Positions 1 to 9,280 of a stretch of DNA of 64,000 nucleotides are shown piece by piece; within the stretch, counting starts at the first letter, position 1, and each line of letters begins with the position of its first letter. The stretch covers positions 1,984,001 to 2,048,000 of the forward strand of contig NZ_CP071597.1 of NCBI RefSeq assembly GCF_017357405.1, written 5' to 3'. The stretch comes from Halomontanus rarus (GTDB lineage Archaea; Halobacteriota; Halobacteria; Halobacteriales; Natrialbaceae). Position numbers and translations under genes: made by a program. Below the pieces are notes generated by a model that saw only the letters and a program-made list of their open reading frames with translations, searched no databases and had not been told where the DNA came from.

Positions 1-400
1 GGCTTTCGGTGTGCTCCTCGCTAAGCGTCACCTCGCGGTCCTCGCAGTCGAACAGATAGGGGTGGACGAGCCACGTCCGCTCGAGGTCGGGGTCCTCGAC
101 GCGCACCGGACGCCCGGCGCGGACGAACGCGACGGACGCGGCGACCTCGAGCCCTCCCTCGTTGGTCCGTCCACTCTCAGCTGCGAGCCCAGTTTCCTCC
201 CGAATCTCGACGCGGACCTGTTCGTCCGGGTTCCCCTCGGCGTAGCCCGAGACGCCGGCCGCTGGGGCGGCGTAGGTGCCGACCGCGTCGCTCCGGCGCA
301 ACAGCAGGATCTCGCCGCGGTTGCGGAGGAAGGCGGTGACGACGCGCGTTTCGTCTCCCGACCCCTCGCCGCTGGCCTCGGTGCCGTCGCCATCGTGCAT
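1..400 (-). CDS. NUDIX-domain protein, 3' part cut by window edge
   Basis: The frame starts at the ATG at 400-398 and runs off the left edge; 133 codons are visible. A Nudix-like segment is present: LLLRRSDAVG, then an EIREETGL core, which fits REUXEEXGU except for the first Arg. The spacing before it is slightly irregular, so hydrolase activity is uncertain. The WLVHPYLFD stretch that follows is what I recall from haloarchaeal proteins in which a Nudix domain precedes an eIF-2B-like domain; that second domain would lie outside the window, so this is only inference. The gene is divergent from cofE, with about 100 bp between the two starts. Confidence 0.75.
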   Translation of the reverse strand, partial: MHDGDGTEASGEGSGDETRVVTAFLRNRGEILLLRRSDAVGTYAAPAAGVSGYAEGNPDEQVRVEIREETGLAAESGRTNEGGLEVAASVAFVRAGRPVRVEDPDLERTWLVHPYLFDCEDREVTLSEEHTES

Positions 401-501
401 ACTCGAGGCGAGGTCCGCGGTCCGAAAGTCGTTTTCGGCAGACACCGGCCGCCGTCTCCGGTGACGGTGGCCTTTTGAGGACGGTCACCCCACCTGCAGG
501 T

Positions 502-1308
502 ATGCACCTTCAGGCAGTGGCGGACCTCCCCGAGATCCGCCCCGGCGACGACCTCGCCGCACTCATCGCCGAGCGGACCGCCCTCGAAGACGGCGACGTG
601 GTAACGATCGCGAGCACCGTCGTCTCGAAAGCCGAGGGCCGACAGGCGGATCTGGCCGACTTCCCGGCGGGACCGAGAGCGCGCGAGATCGCAGAGCGAC
701 TCGAGAACCTCTCCGGCGAGGAGAAAGACCCCCGGTTCGCACAGGCCGTCCTCGAGGAGAGCACCGAACTGGTGACCGACGCGCCCTTCCTCCTCACCGA
801 GACGCGCTTCGGCCACGTCTGCGTCAACGCGGGAATCGACCGGTCGAACGTTCCCGATCACGACCTGTTGCTCCTGCCCAAACGGCCGACCGAGTCGGCA
901 GAACGGATTCGAGCGGGGCTGCTCGAGGAGACGAATATCGATCCGGGTAACGGGGAGGGAGAGGGGCTCGCGGTCGTCGTCACCGACACCTGCGGACGCC
1001 CGTTCCGGTTCGGCCAGCGCGGCGTCGCGCTGGGCTGGGCGGGGATGCCCGCGAGTCGGGACTGGCGCGGGGAGACCGACCGTGACGGCCGCGAGATGGG
1101 CGTCACGGTCCAGTCCGTCGTCGACGAACTCTCCTCGGCGGCGAACCTCGTCACGGGAGAGGGCGACGACGGCACGCCCGCGGTCGTCGTCCGCGGCTGG
1201 GAGTTCGGCGACCACGCGGGCAGCGACAACCTCTTTCGGGACCTCGACGGCGACTTCGTTCGGCAGGCCCTGCGGGACTGGCGGTACGATCCGGAGGAGA
1301 GGCGATAA
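502..1308 (+). CDS. cofE: Coenzyme F420-0:L-glutamate ligase
   Basis: 268 aa. CofE adds glutamate residues to F420-0 (GTP-dependent) to make polyglutamated F420 in the cytoplasm. Visible family marks are the N-terminal IRPGDDLA segment, VVSKAEGR near residue 40, and TDTCGRPFRFGQRGVALG in the C-terminal half. I chose the ATG at 502 over an upstream TTG because a TATA-like CCTTTTGAG lies about 26 nt upstream, which suggests a leaderless transcript. The stop is 3 nt before the next ATG, so it is co-transcribed with an F420-dependent reductase gene. The same cofE-mer order is known in other haloarchaea. Confidence 0.92.
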   Translation: MHLQAVADLPEIRPGDDLAALIAERTALEDGDVVTIASTVVSKAEGRQADLADFPAGPRAREIAERLENLSGEEKDPRFAQAVLEESTELVTDAPFLLTETRFGHVCVNAGIDRSNVPDHDLLLLPKRPTESAERIRAGLLEETNIDPGNGEGEGLAVVVTDTCGRPFRFGQRGVALGWAGMPASRDWRGETDRDGREMGVTVQSVVDELSSAANLVTGEGDDGTPAVVVRGWEFGDHAGSDNLFRDLDGDFVRQALRDWRYDPEERR

Positions 1309-1311
1309 CCG

Positions 1312-2307
1312 ATGACCCACGTCGGAATCGAGTTCACGCCGGAACACCCACCCGACCGAATCGCCGAACTCGCGGCCCTCGCCGAGGAGCAGGGCTTCGA
1401 GACCGCGTTCACGAGCAGCCACTACTTCAACCGGGATCCGTTCGTCACCCTCTCGCGGATGGCCGACGCGACCGAGGAGATCCGACTCGGACCGGGCGTC
1501 GTCAACCCCTACGAGACCCACCCCGTCGCGCTGGCCGCGCGAACGGCCACGATCGACGAGGTCAGCGACGGGCGAGCCGTCTTCGGCGTCGGCGCCGGCG
1601 ACCGCTCCGCGCTGGCGACCCTCGGCGTCGACCGCGACCGACCGCTTCGGCGCGTCCTCGAGACCGTCCGCGTCGCCAGGCGACTATGGGACGGCGAGAC
1701 GGTCACCCACGAGGGGACGTTCACCGCGAGGGACGCGGGGCTCAACCTCGAGTCCTGTCCGATTCCCGCCTACGTCGGCGCACAGGGCCCGGACATGCTC
1801 CGGATGGCGGCGAAACACGCCGACGGCGCGTTGATCAACTACTCCCACCCCCAGGACCTCGAGTGGGCGGCGGCGCGGATCGAGGAGGGGCGGGCGGAGC
1901 GAGCCGTCGAGAGCGAGTTCGAGGCCCTCTCGTGGGCCAGCGTCAGCGTCGCGACGGACGAAACCGAGGCCCGGGAGGCAGCCCGGCCGCCCGTCGCGTT
2001 CATCGCGGGCGACGTCGCGGAGCCGGTGCTCGATCGACACGGGATCGACAGGGAGGCCGCGGAAAACGTTAGTCGCGCACTCGAGGGCGGCGACCTCGGT
2101 GCGGCGTTCGGACACGTGACGCCGGCGATGATCGACGCCTTCAGCGTCGCGGGGACGCCGGAGACGGTCGCCGACCGGTTCGAGACGATCTGCGAGCACG
2201 TCGACGGGATCGTCGTAGGGTCGCCGCTGGGGCCGGATCTCGAAGCGGGGATCGAGTTGGCCGCCGAAGCGTTCGAGCGGGCGGGTGTGGCGATCAGTCC
2301 AAGGTGA
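1312..2307 (+). CDS. mer: F420-dependent luciferase-like oxidoreductase, methylenetetrahydro(methano)pterin reductase type
   Basis: 331 aa, a single TIM-barrel luciferase-like domain. The start MTHVGIEFTPEHP, the FETAFTSSHYFNRDPF region and the GPGVVNPYETHPVALAART segment match the Mer-like branch of the F420-dependent family. Mer in methanogens reduces methylene-H4MPT with reduced F420. Haloarchaea use folates, and the homologue is thought to act as a methylene-THF reductase; this is family knowledge, not shown here. It follows cofE after 3 nt, so the cofactor-making enzyme and a cofactor user share an operon. A generic LLM-class oxidoreductase remains possible. Confidence 0.85.
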   Translation: MTHVGIEFTPEHPPDRIAELAALAEEQGFETAFTSSHYFNRDPFVTLSRMADATEEIRLGPGVVNPYETHPVALAARTATIDEVSDGRAVFGVGAGDRSALATLGVDRDRPLRRVLETVRVARRLWDGETVTHEGTFTARDAGLNLESCPIPAYVGAQGPDMLRMAAKHADGALINYSHPQDLEWAAARIEEGRAERAVESEFEALSWASVSVATDETEAREAARPPVAFIAGDVAEPVLDRHGIDREAAENVSRALEGGDLGAAFGHVTPAMIDAFSVAGTPETVADRFETICEHVDGIVVGSPLGPDLEAGIELAAEAFERAGVAISPR

Positions 2308-2494
2308 ACAGCGAGCCGACCGATCCCAGCGTGAGGAATCCGAAGACGCCGAGGGAGAAGGCGATGAGGACCGTCCCGACGAGGAACAGGAGCGGTGCGA
2401 GCCCCTCGCCCGTCGCGACGTCGGCGAAGAGTTCGTTCATCTCTACGATGTTGTCCACGATGACGTTCAGCGGAACGACGGTGTCCGTAACCAT
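2294..2494 (-). CDS. Small conserved haloarchaeal membrane protein
   Basis: 66 aa from the ATG at 2494. The first 30 residues are mixed (MVTDTVVPLNVIVDNIVEM), followed by one long hydrophobic stretch, PLLFLVGTVLIAFSLGVFGF, and a short tail. The longer frame upstream has no hydrophobic or conserved character, so the internal Met was chosen. Its 3' end overlaps the convergent mer gene by 14 nt. No function can be assigned; it is probably a one- or two-pass membrane protein. Confidence 0.6.
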   Translation of the reverse strand: MVTDTVVPLNVIVDNIVEMNELFADVATGEGLAPLLFLVGTVLIAFSLGVFGFLTLGSVGSLFTLD

Positions 2495-2646
2495 AGCTAG
2501 TCGCGGGTTGTCACCGGTGCTACTTGGCCGTGCCGGTCCGTGACGGTCCGTGGCGGTCTCCGGCGAACCGCGAGGCTTCGATGGACTCTCCGAGGACTCC
2601 ACTGGCGGTCGCAGCGACTAAGGGCGGGCCCTCCGTACGCGAACCC

Positions 2647-3021
2647 GTGACCGAAGACCCGACGCTGACGGACTTTCTCGAGGAACGCGGCGGGGACGAC
2701 ACCGCCGAGTCCAGCAGTACCGAGAGCGACGCGAGCAGCGGCGAGACGAGCAGTGACGAGCGCGGCGCCCTCGAGGTCGAGTCGGTGAGTGAGGACGAGC
2801 GCGACGAACTCGAGACCGACAACGAGGACGGCAGTGTCGTCGCCAGTGCTGAACCGGCGACGACGACGTACGCGTGGGGCTCGTACGTCTGTGATGCGTG
2901 CGGATCGTCGGTCGAGCGCGTCTGGAAGCGAGGTACCGAAGAGAAGGGGGACGCTGAAGACGACGACGAGGCGAACGGGACGGCGACCGACCTCGTGTGC
3001 AAATCGTGTAAAATCTGGTGA
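2647..3021 (+). CDS. Acidic protein with C-terminal zinc ribbon (DUF7573-like)
   Basis: 124 aa from a GTG at 2647. This start gives (M)TEDPTLTDFLEE, which matches the usual beginning of this haloarchaeal family as I remember it; an ATG at 2581 is the alternative. The middle is a long Asp/Glu/Ser-rich linker. The C-terminus carries two Cys pairs, YVCDACGSSVERVW and LVCKSCKIW, a typical zinc ribbon. The function is unknown; a nucleic-acid or protein-interaction role is only a guess. The cold-shock gene follows 86 nt downstream on the same strand but has its own TATA box. Confidence 0.75.
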   Translation: MTEDPTLTDFLEERGGDDTAESSSTESDASSGETSSDERGALEVESVSEDERDELETDNEDGSVVASAEPATTTYAWGSYVCDACGSSVERVWKRGTEEKGDAEDDDEANGTATDLVCKSCKIW

Positions 3022-3070
3022 CCCGCTGCGATCCGGGTCGATCACGGAATTATCTAGTCCAACGACCCAG

Positions 3071-3080
3071 AACATTTATA
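3071..3080 (+). promoter_or_regulatory. TATA box of the cold-shock gene
   Basis: AACATTTATA lies about 30 nt before the cspA ATG, the spacing expected for a leaderless or near-leaderless archaeal promoter. Confidence 0.6.
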
Positions 3081-3107
3081 CCGCAGTCATGACTCTGTGA
3101 GGATGCA

Positions 3108-3302
3108 ATGGCGAAAGGTACGGTCGCATTCTTCAACGACACTGGCGGATACGGATTCATCGAAACTGACGACGCGGACGACGACGTGTTCTTCCACATG
3201 GAAGACGTTGGCGGCCCCGACCTCGAGGAGGGTCAGGAAGTCGAATTCGATATCGAACAAGCAGACAAAGGCCCGCGCGCGACGAACGTCGAGCGCCTGT
3301 AG
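3108..3302 (+). CDS. cspA: Cold-shock domain protein
   Basis: 64 aa, a single OB-fold cold-shock domain. MAKGTVAFFNDTGGYGFIE contains the RNP1-type GYGFIE, and DVFFHMEDV is the RNP2-type segment. These proteins bind single-stranded RNA and DNA and act as RNA chaperones in the cytoplasm. The length is normal for the family and there are no extra domains. It stands alone between its own TATA box and a 318-nt gap. Confidence 0.95.
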   Translation: MAKGTVAFFNDTGGYGFIETDDADDDVFFHMEDVGGPDLEEGQEVEFDIEQADKGPRATNVERL

Positions 3303-3620
3303 GCCGGTTCGAACGGAGGTATCGTTTTCTGATTACCACATACCACGGAGCGACTGCGTTCCCGATGTTGGGTGTATCAATATATGTATGGCTCCCGTCC
3401 GTCCGCGTAGCCAGTCACGAATCGAACGGCGGTAGCGCCAGGGTGAGGGGACGGAATCTCTCTCGCGACGAACAGTCACGTTCCACACGATACGTGGATG
3501 ACACAAAACATATGTCCGTGAGACACCGATTCCGTAGTAGAAATACGGACGCCCTCGCCCGGGGATTCCCGTATCCGTACCCGTACCCGTGCCGTAACGC
3601 TGGTCCGACGGAATACAACG
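3303..3620. other. Intergenic region without a recognisable gene
   Basis: 318 nt between cspA and moxR. It holds a short AT-rich run (TCAATATATGTATGG near 3377) that could be a promoter element, and a small CCGTAC-type tandem repeat near 3570-3592. Open frames crossing it lack haloarchaeal codon character. No RNA gene was recognised. Confidence 0.5.
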
Positions 3621-4661
3621 ATGACCGATGCCAATCCCACACAGACTGCTGCCCAGACGAAACGAGCGACAACAATCGAGCCGCTCTCGATAGACGCGAC
3701 CGCACAGCTGTGTACCGACGTCGCCGACAACGTCGGGCGCGTCATCGTCGGTCACGACGCGGAGGTCGAGCACGTCGTCACGGCGTTGCTCGCCCGCGGC
3801 CACGTCTTACTCGACGACGTCCCCGGCGTCGGGAAGACGATGCTCGCCCGTTCGATCGCGAAATCCGTCGACTGTACGTTCCGCCGCGTCCAGTTCACCC
3901 CCGATCTCCTTCCGTCCGATATCACCGGTGTCAACGTCTTCAATCAGAAGACCCGTGAGTTCGAATTCCAGCCGGGTCCCGTCTTCGCCAACATCGTCCT
4001 CGGCGACGAGATCAACCGCGCGCCGCCGAAAACGCAATCGGCGATGCTCGAGGCGATGGAAGAAGAGCAGGTGACCGTCGACGGCACGACGCGCGCGCTC
4101 CCCCAGCCGTTTACTGTCATCGCGACCCAGAACGCCATCGAGCCCGACCGAACCTACGAGCTCCCCTTCGCCGAGGTCGACCGCTTCATGAAGAAACTCT
4201 CGCTGGGCTATCCCGACCCCGCAGAGGAGTCGGAGATGCTCGCCCGAACGGTCGGTCATCACCCCATCGAGAGCCTCGAGCCGGTCACCGACATCGAGAC
4301 GCTGCGGCGGGCGCGCGAGGCCGTGACACAGATCACGGTCAAAGAGCCCGTCAGAGACTACGCGACGAGACTCGCGGGATACACGCGAAACCACGCCCGA
4401 CTCGGCGTGAGTCCGCGGGGAACGATCGCACTTCTGCGGGCCGCACAGGCGCGAGCGATACTGGACGGTCGGGAGTACGTTATCCCCGACGACGTCCAGT
4501 ACGAGGCCCCCGTCGTGATGAGCCATCGGATCAAGACGGCCTCGAGATCGGGATCGGATTCAAAATCGAGGTCGAGGTCGAGAGCCGGATCGAACGACGA
4601 CCGCCACCGTGACGGCGCCGCCATCGTCTCGGACGCCCTCGAGCAGATTCCGGTCGAGTGA
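3621..4661 (+). CDS. MoxR-family AAA+ ATPase
   Basis: 346 aa. Walker A is DDVPGVGKTMLARS (about residues 65-78) and Walker B is IVLGDEINRAPPKTQ (Asp129/Glu130), both diagnostic of MoxR. Sensor and lid regions follow (VIATQNAIEP, SPRGTIALLRAAQARA). MoxR ATPases act as chaperones that mature or activate partner complexes, often with DUF58 and VWA proteins. Residues about 310-325 form an Arg/Ser/Asp-rich low-complexity insert. It is the first gene of a three-gene operon, 6 nt before the DUF58 gene. Confidence 0.93.
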   Translation: MTDANPTQTAAQTKRATTIEPLSIDATAQLCTDVADNVGRVIVGHDAEVEHVVTALLARGHVLLDDVPGVGKTMLARSIAKSVDCTFRRVQFTPDLLPSDITGVNVFNQKTREFEFQPGPVFANIVLGDEINRAPPKTQSAMLEAMEEEQVTVDGTTRALPQPFTVIATQNAIEPDRTYELPFAEVDRFMKKLSLGYPDPAEESEMLARTVGHHPIESLEPVTDIETLRRAREAVTQITVKEPVRDYATRLAGYTRNHARLGVSPRGTIALLRAAQARAILDGREYVIPDDVQYEAPVVMSHRIKTASRSGSDSKSRSRSRAGSNDDRHRDGAAIVSDALEQIPVE

Positions 4662-4667
4662 GACGCG

Positions 4668-5843
4668 ATGAACGTAACACGACGAGGCTGGGCCGTCGTC
4701 GCCGTCGTCGCCTTCTGTCTCCTGATGGGGTGGGAGTACGGCGCCCGATCGCTGAACGCGCTCGTCGCACCGCTGGTCGTCGTCGTGCTGGCAGCCGTCC
4801 TCACGGTGTACCGGGCTGACCAGCCGTCGATCGACCGCCACCCCGTCGACGAGGGGTTCATCGGCGACAGACGGACGGTCGGACTGTCGATCACCGCGGA
4901 CGCACCGATCGCCGCCAGCGTCGAGGACACCGTCGGCGACGGCCTCAGCGTCGAAGACGGCGCCAACGTCGCCGAACTCACGCTCGCCGACGGGAGCGAG
5001 TTCTCCTACGAGGCCCGACTCGAGACGCGCGGCGTCCACGAGGTCGGCCCGGTGACGGTTACGGTCAGGGACGTCCTCGGACTCGTTCGACGGCGGTTCG
5101 AAGGCGAGAGCCAGAGCCAGAGCCAACTGAACCTGGGCCGAAACCGGGACCGGAACCAGGATCGCGAGCAGGTGCTCGTCTATCCGGAAGTCTACGACCT
5201 CTACGGAGCCTCGAGACGCGACCTGCAGGCGCTCGACGACGCGGTCCGCGAGCACAACCGCGAGGAGTTCGACCACCTGCGGGAGTACGAACGCGGTGAC
5301 TCGCTGCGCGACGTCCACTGGAAGTCGACGGCAAAGCGGGCCGACGGCGAACTCGTCGTCAAGGAGTTCGTCGCGGACGAGGACCTCGGCGCGGTCGACC
5401 TCGTCGCCGAATCGACGCCGCGACGGGACGACGAGATGGCGTCGGCGGCGGCGAGCGTCGTCACGTACCTCCTCGAGATGGGCGTCGTCGTCGGTGTCGC
5501 GGCTCCGGACGGGTCCTGTCCCCCCAGGTCGGGGTACGATCACCACCGGAGCGTCTTGCGACTGTTGGCCCGAACCGGTGCCGGGGAGGCGACCGACCGG
5601 GAACGACGGGAGGCGGACATTCTGGTTCGAGCGGACGACGAGGGAACGTTCGTCCGCATCGACGACCGAGAAATCCCGTTCGACCGGCTCTGTGACGACG
5701 CGCTTCGGACGGCGATTACGGGAACTGGAACGGGAACAGACGCAGCGAGCGATTCGGGTCCGGGCGGGTCCGAGCGAGAGACGAAGACTGAGACCGAGTC
5801 CGAAACCGGACCAGACGACGGCACAGCGGGGGTGACGGCATGA
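4668..5843 (+). CDS. DUF58 membrane protein
   Basis: 391 aa. The N-terminus has two hydrophobic segments (AVVAVVAFCLLMGWEYG and LVAPLVVVVLAAVLTVY). A beta-rich region follows, then the DUF58 signature around FDHLREYERGDSLRDVHWK and STAKRADGELVVKEF. DUF58 proteins pair with MoxR ATPases and carry a VWA-like core; the biochemical role in archaea is unknown. The C-terminal 35 residues are Gly/Thr/Glu-rich. Its stop overlaps the next start (ATGA), so translation is probably coupled. Confidence 0.9.
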   Translation: MNVTRRGWAVVAVVAFCLLMGWEYGARSLNALVAPLVVVVLAAVLTVYRADQPSIDRHPVDEGFIGDRRTVGLSITADAPIAASVEDTVGDGLSVEDGANVAELTLADGSEFSYEARLETRGVHEVGPVTVTVRDVLGLVRRRFEGESQSQSQLNLGRNRDRNQDREQVLVYPEVYDLYGASRRDLQALDDAVREHNREEFDHLREYERGDSLRDVHWKSTAKRADGELVVKEFVADEDLGAVDLVAESTPRRDDEMASAAASVVTYLLEMGVVVGVAAPDGSCPPRSGYDHHRSVLRLLARTGAGEATDRERREADILVRADDEGTFVRIDDREIPFDRLCDDALRTAITGTGTGTDAASDSGPGGSERETKTETESETGPDDGTAGVTA

Positions 5844-8179
5844 GTACGAAAACCGGCGACCGCTCGCGGACGATCAGCGTCGACGGCCAGGCGGAAACGG
5901 GGCTGTCGCCGAAGACGTTCCGACTCCTGGCGCTCGGCGGCGTCGGCGTCCTGACGGCGTCGTACATCTCCGTCCTCCAGAACGTCACGGCGGTCGTCGG
6001 CGGCACCCAACAGCTGTTCACGCTCGTCATCCTGATGCTGGCGGGGGCGACGGTCCTCGCACACACGATCACCCCTCGAACGGCGACTCTCGTCTCGATC
6101 GCCGCCGGCGCGCTCGGCTTCGCGTACTACCTCACCGCGACCGGACTCGGCGTCGGCGTCGTCTTCTCGGCGACGGACAAACTGATCTCGGACACCATCG
6201 CCCTCGCGACCGGGCTGTCGCTGTTACAGATGATGGAAGCCGGCATCTGGACGCTCGGGTTCGCCCCCGGCCCGGTCTTTCTCTCGTGGTACCTCGTTTT
6301 GCGGGGACGGTACACGCTGAGCGTGATCCCCGGCGGCGTCGCACTGCTGTTTCTGGTGCTCACCGGAGACGCGGCCATCCTCCCCACGCTGCTCGGCGCT
6401 ATGGGCGCGATCGCCGCCGTCGGCTTCGGCGAACTCGAGCACTACCGCGGCACGATCATGCAGGCCGACATTCTGGCGATCCTCTTCGCCGCTATGATCG
6501 TCCTCTCGCTGTCGGTCACGCTCGTTCCCGGCGGCACCTCGGCGCCGACGTTCCTCGTCGAGAGCAGCCACGACGGCACTCTCGAGGGGAGCATCTCGTC
6601 GGCACCCGATCGAACGACGATCGCCGGCGACGTCGACCTCTCGCCCGAGGTCCGCTTTACGGTCCGCAGCGACGAGGAATCCTACTGGCGAACCGGCGTC
6701 TACGATCGGTTCACCGGCGACGGCTGGGTGCGGACCGGCCAGGCGGAGGCCTACAGCGGGCCGATCGCCCCACCGCCCGGCGAGACGGAGACGATCCGAC
6801 AGACGGTGTTCGCCGAGGACACACTCGACGTAATGCCGACCGCATCCCACCCAGTCGATATCGAGGGCGACATCAGGGAGAACACGGAGTTGACGACTCA
6901 CGGCCAGTTCCGCCCCGACGAGCCGCTGATCGAGGGAGACGTCTACAACGTCGAGAGCGCCGTCATCAACGCCTCGGTCGACGAACTCTCGGACGCGGGG
7001 ACGGACTACCCCGACTCCGTCGAGAATCGCTACCTCCAGCGGACCGAGGGCACCTCGAGCGAGTTCGAAGCGCGCACGGCGGAGATCACCGCCGACGCGG
7101 ACACCCCCTACGAGGCGGCCGTCGCGATCGAACGGCACCTCCGGAGTTCGAAGGACTACTCGCTGAACGTCTCCCGGCCCGAGGGGAACGTCGCCGAGGA
7201 GTTCCTCCTCGAGATGGACGAGGGCTACTGCGTCTACTTCGCGACGACGATGACCCAGATGTTGCGCGCCGAGGAGATTCCGGCGCGGTACGTCACCGGC
7301 TACACGAGCGGCCAGCAGGTCGACGACAACGAGTGGGTGGTCCGCGGATTGAACGCCCACACGTGGGTCGAGGTCTACTTCCCCGACCACGGGTGGGTCG
7401 CCTTCGAACCGACGCCCAGCGACTCCCGCGATTCGGTGCACAACGAGCGCCTCGAAGAGGCGCGCGCGGACGGCGAGGAGAACGTGGACACCGACCGGAG
7501 CGAAGACGTACCCGTTACCGAGACGGAAGTGGAGCCGACGGAATCCGACGATCCAGCATTCGACGGACCCGACGGGTCGGAGACGGAGAACGGAACCGAG
7601 AGTAACGTGACGAACGGGCCGAATTCCGGCGGACCCGGTCCCGACGACGGGATCCCCGAGCAGTACCGGCCGACCGACCCGCGAACCGGACCGGGATTCG
7701 AACAGAACCTGTCCACTCCGACCGATCTGGAGACGGAGGCCGCCGAGAACGAGACGGACGACGACGCGCCACCGTTCGCGCCCGAAAACGCCGCCCTCGG
7801 AATCGCGATCCTCATCGGCCTCGCTGCGGGCGCACACCGAACCGGCGCGACGAGACGGGTCGGTCGCGAAGCGCGGCTCCAGTGGCACGGCTTCCAGAGA
7901 TCACCCGAGGCCGACACCGAACGCGCCTATCGACGCCTCGAGATGCTCCTCGAGCGCCGCTACCGGTCGCGCCGACCCGGCGAGTCGATGCGCCAGTATC
8001 TCGACTCGCTGTCGCGGATGGGGTACTCGTCCGACGATCGAATCGAGCGAGTCGGTCGGCTCTACGAACGATCGACGTACGGCAACGGGGTGAGCCGCGA
8101 GGAGGCGGACGACGCGGTCGCGCTCGTCGACGCGATGGCCCGCGAAGAGTTGCCGCTGATCGGCCGATTCTGGCGGTAG
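5840..8179 (+). CDS. Membrane transglutaminase-like protein (TgpA/DUF3488-DUF4129 type)
   Basis: 779 aa. Roughly the first 230 residues contain about six membrane segments, then an extracellular region with a transglutaminase-like core. The active-site Cys lies in DEGYCVYFATTMTQML, the His in RGLNAHTWVEVYFPDHGW, and Asp/Glu downstream completes a Cys-His-Asp triad. A Thr/Glu/Asn-rich linker, one TM segment (LGIAILIGLAAGAH) and a DUF4129-like helical C-terminus follow. This is the third member of the MoxR-DUF58-transglutaminase operon, a common bacterial and archaeal trio thought to act on the cell surface; the substrate is unknown. Confidence 0.9.
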   Translation: MSTKTGDRSRTISVDGQAETGLSPKTFRLLALGGVGVLTASYISVLQNVTAVVGGTQQLFTLVILMLAGATVLAHTITPRTATLVSIAAGALGFAYYLTATGLGVGVVFSATDKLISDTIALATGLSLLQMMEAGIWTLGFAPGPVFLSWYLVLRGRYTLSVIPGGVALLFLVLTGDAAILPTLLGAMGAIAAVGFGELEHYRGTIMQADILAILFAAMIVLSLSVTLVPGGTSAPTFLVESSHDGTLEGSISSAPDRTTIAGDVDLSPEVRFTVRSDEESYWRTGVYDRFTGDGWVRTGQAEAYSGPIAPPPGETETIRQTVFAEDTLDVMPTASHPVDIEGDIRENTELTTHGQFRPDEPLIEGDVYNVESAVINASVDELSDAGTDYPDSVENRYLQRTEGTSSEFEARTAEITADADTPYEAAVAIERHLRSSKDYSLNVSRPEGNVAEEFLLEMDEGYCVYFATTMTQMLRAEEIPARYVTGYTSGQQVDDNEWVVRGLNAHTWVEVYFPDHGWVAFEPTPSDSRDSVHNERLEEARADGEENVDTDRSEDVPVTETEVEPTESDDPAFDGPDGSETENGTESNVTNGPNSGGPGPDDGIPEQYRPTDPRTGPGFEQNLSTPTDLETEAAENETDDDAPPFAPENAALGIAILIGLAAGAHRTGATRRVGREARLQWHGFQRSPEADTERAYRRLEMLLERRYRSRRPGESMRQYLDSLSRMGYSSDDRIERVGRLYERSTYGNGVSREEADDAVALVDAMAREELPLIGRFWR

Positions 8180-8230
8180 CCGTCTCGAGCCCTAAAAAGA
8201 ACCGCACGACTGCGTGCAGGTCCCGATAGT

Positions 8231-8240
8231 GTTTAATATG
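8231..8240 (+). promoter_or_regulatory. TATA box of the aIF1 gene
   Basis: GTTTAATATG is centred about 28 nt before the ATG at 8264, consistent with a leaderless transcript. Confidence 0.55.
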
Positions 8241-8263
8241 GCCCTTTCGTACCATCACCTGTA

Positions 8264-8557
8264 ATGTCGGAAGTCTGCTCGACGTGCGGGCTGCCTCAAG
8301 AGCTCTGCGTCTGCGAGGACGTGGCCAAGGGCCAGCAGCAACTCAACATCCGCATTGACGAGCGCAGATACGGTAAAGAGGTAACGATCATCGAAGGATT
8401 CGACCCGAAGGACGTCGATCTGGACAGTCTCTCATCGGATCTCAAATCAAAGTTCGCCTGCGGGGGCACCGTCGAAGAGGGCCAGATCGAACTTCAAGGG
8501 AATCACACCGGCCGAATAGAGGATTTCCTTCGGGATCGCGGCTTCAACGTCGCGTGA
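8264..8557 (+). CDS. Translation initiation factor aIF1 (SUI1 family)
   Basis: 97 aa. SUI1/eIF1 fold: [18 protein letters not shown], then [17 protein letters not shown] and [15 protein letters not shown], the conserved C-terminal half. A short N-terminal zinc-like motif ([15 protein letters not shown]) is normal for archaeal SUI1 proteins. It binds the 30S subunit near the P site and promotes accurate start-codon selection. Length and motifs are complete. Confidence 0.95.
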   Translation: MSEVCSTCGLPQELCVCEDVAKGQQQLNIRIDERRYGKEVTIIEGFDPKDVDLDSLSSDLKSKFACGGTVEEGQIELQGNHTGRIEDFLRDRGFNVA

Positions 8558-8689
8558 CTACCCCGATGATCTGAAACGGCTTCCGAACCCAACGTCTTCT
8601 CTCGTGTCCAGGCATCGAGCCGTGGCTGTTTCGATTTCAGTTCGATTTCGTCGCCCAGAACCCGTCACACGCCGCGGTCGAGACCGAGA

Positions 8690-9124
8690 TCAAAACGGTG
8701 CGTCGGGCGTCCTCGAGTCGTCATCCGTCGAGGTGGAACGGCCGCCGTCGGCGCTCGGATTCGCCTCGTCGGTCTCGTCCGCAGACGCATCGGTCGCCAG
8801 TTCGAACGCACACTCACGGGTCCACGCCTCGAGGCCGCCGGCCATGCTCTCGACTGTGGTGTCGGCACAGTCCTCGTAAGAGCCGATGAGTCGAGCGGCC
8901 TGCACGCTGGCCTTACCGTGGGGGCAGACGGTGACGATCCGGTCGACGTCGCCGTCGGCGACCTCCGCGACTCGCTGGGGGAGTTCGTGAAACGGCACGT
9001 TCTCGCTGTCGGGAACGTGACCGCGGTCGAAGCTACTCGCGTCTCGAATGTCGACGACACGGAGGGTCTCGTCGCCGTCCTCGAGGAGGTCGTTGACCGC
9101 CTCGGGGGAGATTTCGCCGTCCAT
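8690..9124 (-). CDS. Rhodanese-like sulfurtransferase
   Basis: 144 aa, single rhodanese domain: VVDIRDASSFDRGHVPDSENV, then the active-site loop with Cys in IVTVCPHGKAS. The six-residue catalytic loop fits a sulfur carrier or transferase. The last 35 residues are Asp/Ser/Thr-rich and probably disordered. It transfers sulfane sulfur to cyanide or, more likely in vivo, to a protein or thiol acceptor; the partner is unknown. It is on the same strand as the NUDIX gene upstream, with 156 nt between them. Confidence 0.9.
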   Translation of the reverse strand: MDGEISPEAVNDLLEDGDETLRVVDIRDASSFDRGHVPDSENVPFHELPQRVAEVADGDVDRIVTVCPHGKASVQAARLIGSYEDCADTTVESMAGGLEAWTRECAFELATDASADETDEANPSADGGRSTSTDDDSRTPDAPF

Positions 9125-9280
9125 CGGGCCGACGTTGGCTCGCGACCCGAATAAGCACCACGGGTTCTCCGTGCCGTGGTGTCCGTCGCGGGTCGAGGTC
9201 GAGGTCCCGAGTCGTCACCACAGACAGCGACGGGTCGAGACAGTGGCGAGACGGACGGTGGAAACACGGTTCCGACGACG

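Noticed and set aside
28..1521. Long minus-strand open frame over cofE and mer
   Set aside because: It lies antisense to clear F420 genes, shows Arg/Pro/Ser-rich sequence without domains, and results from GC-rich codon shadows. The real protein at its left end is the Nudix frame starting at 400.
6224..7888. 554-residue minus-strand frame opposite the transglutaminase
   Set aside because: Shadow of the transglutaminase-type gene; no family signature.
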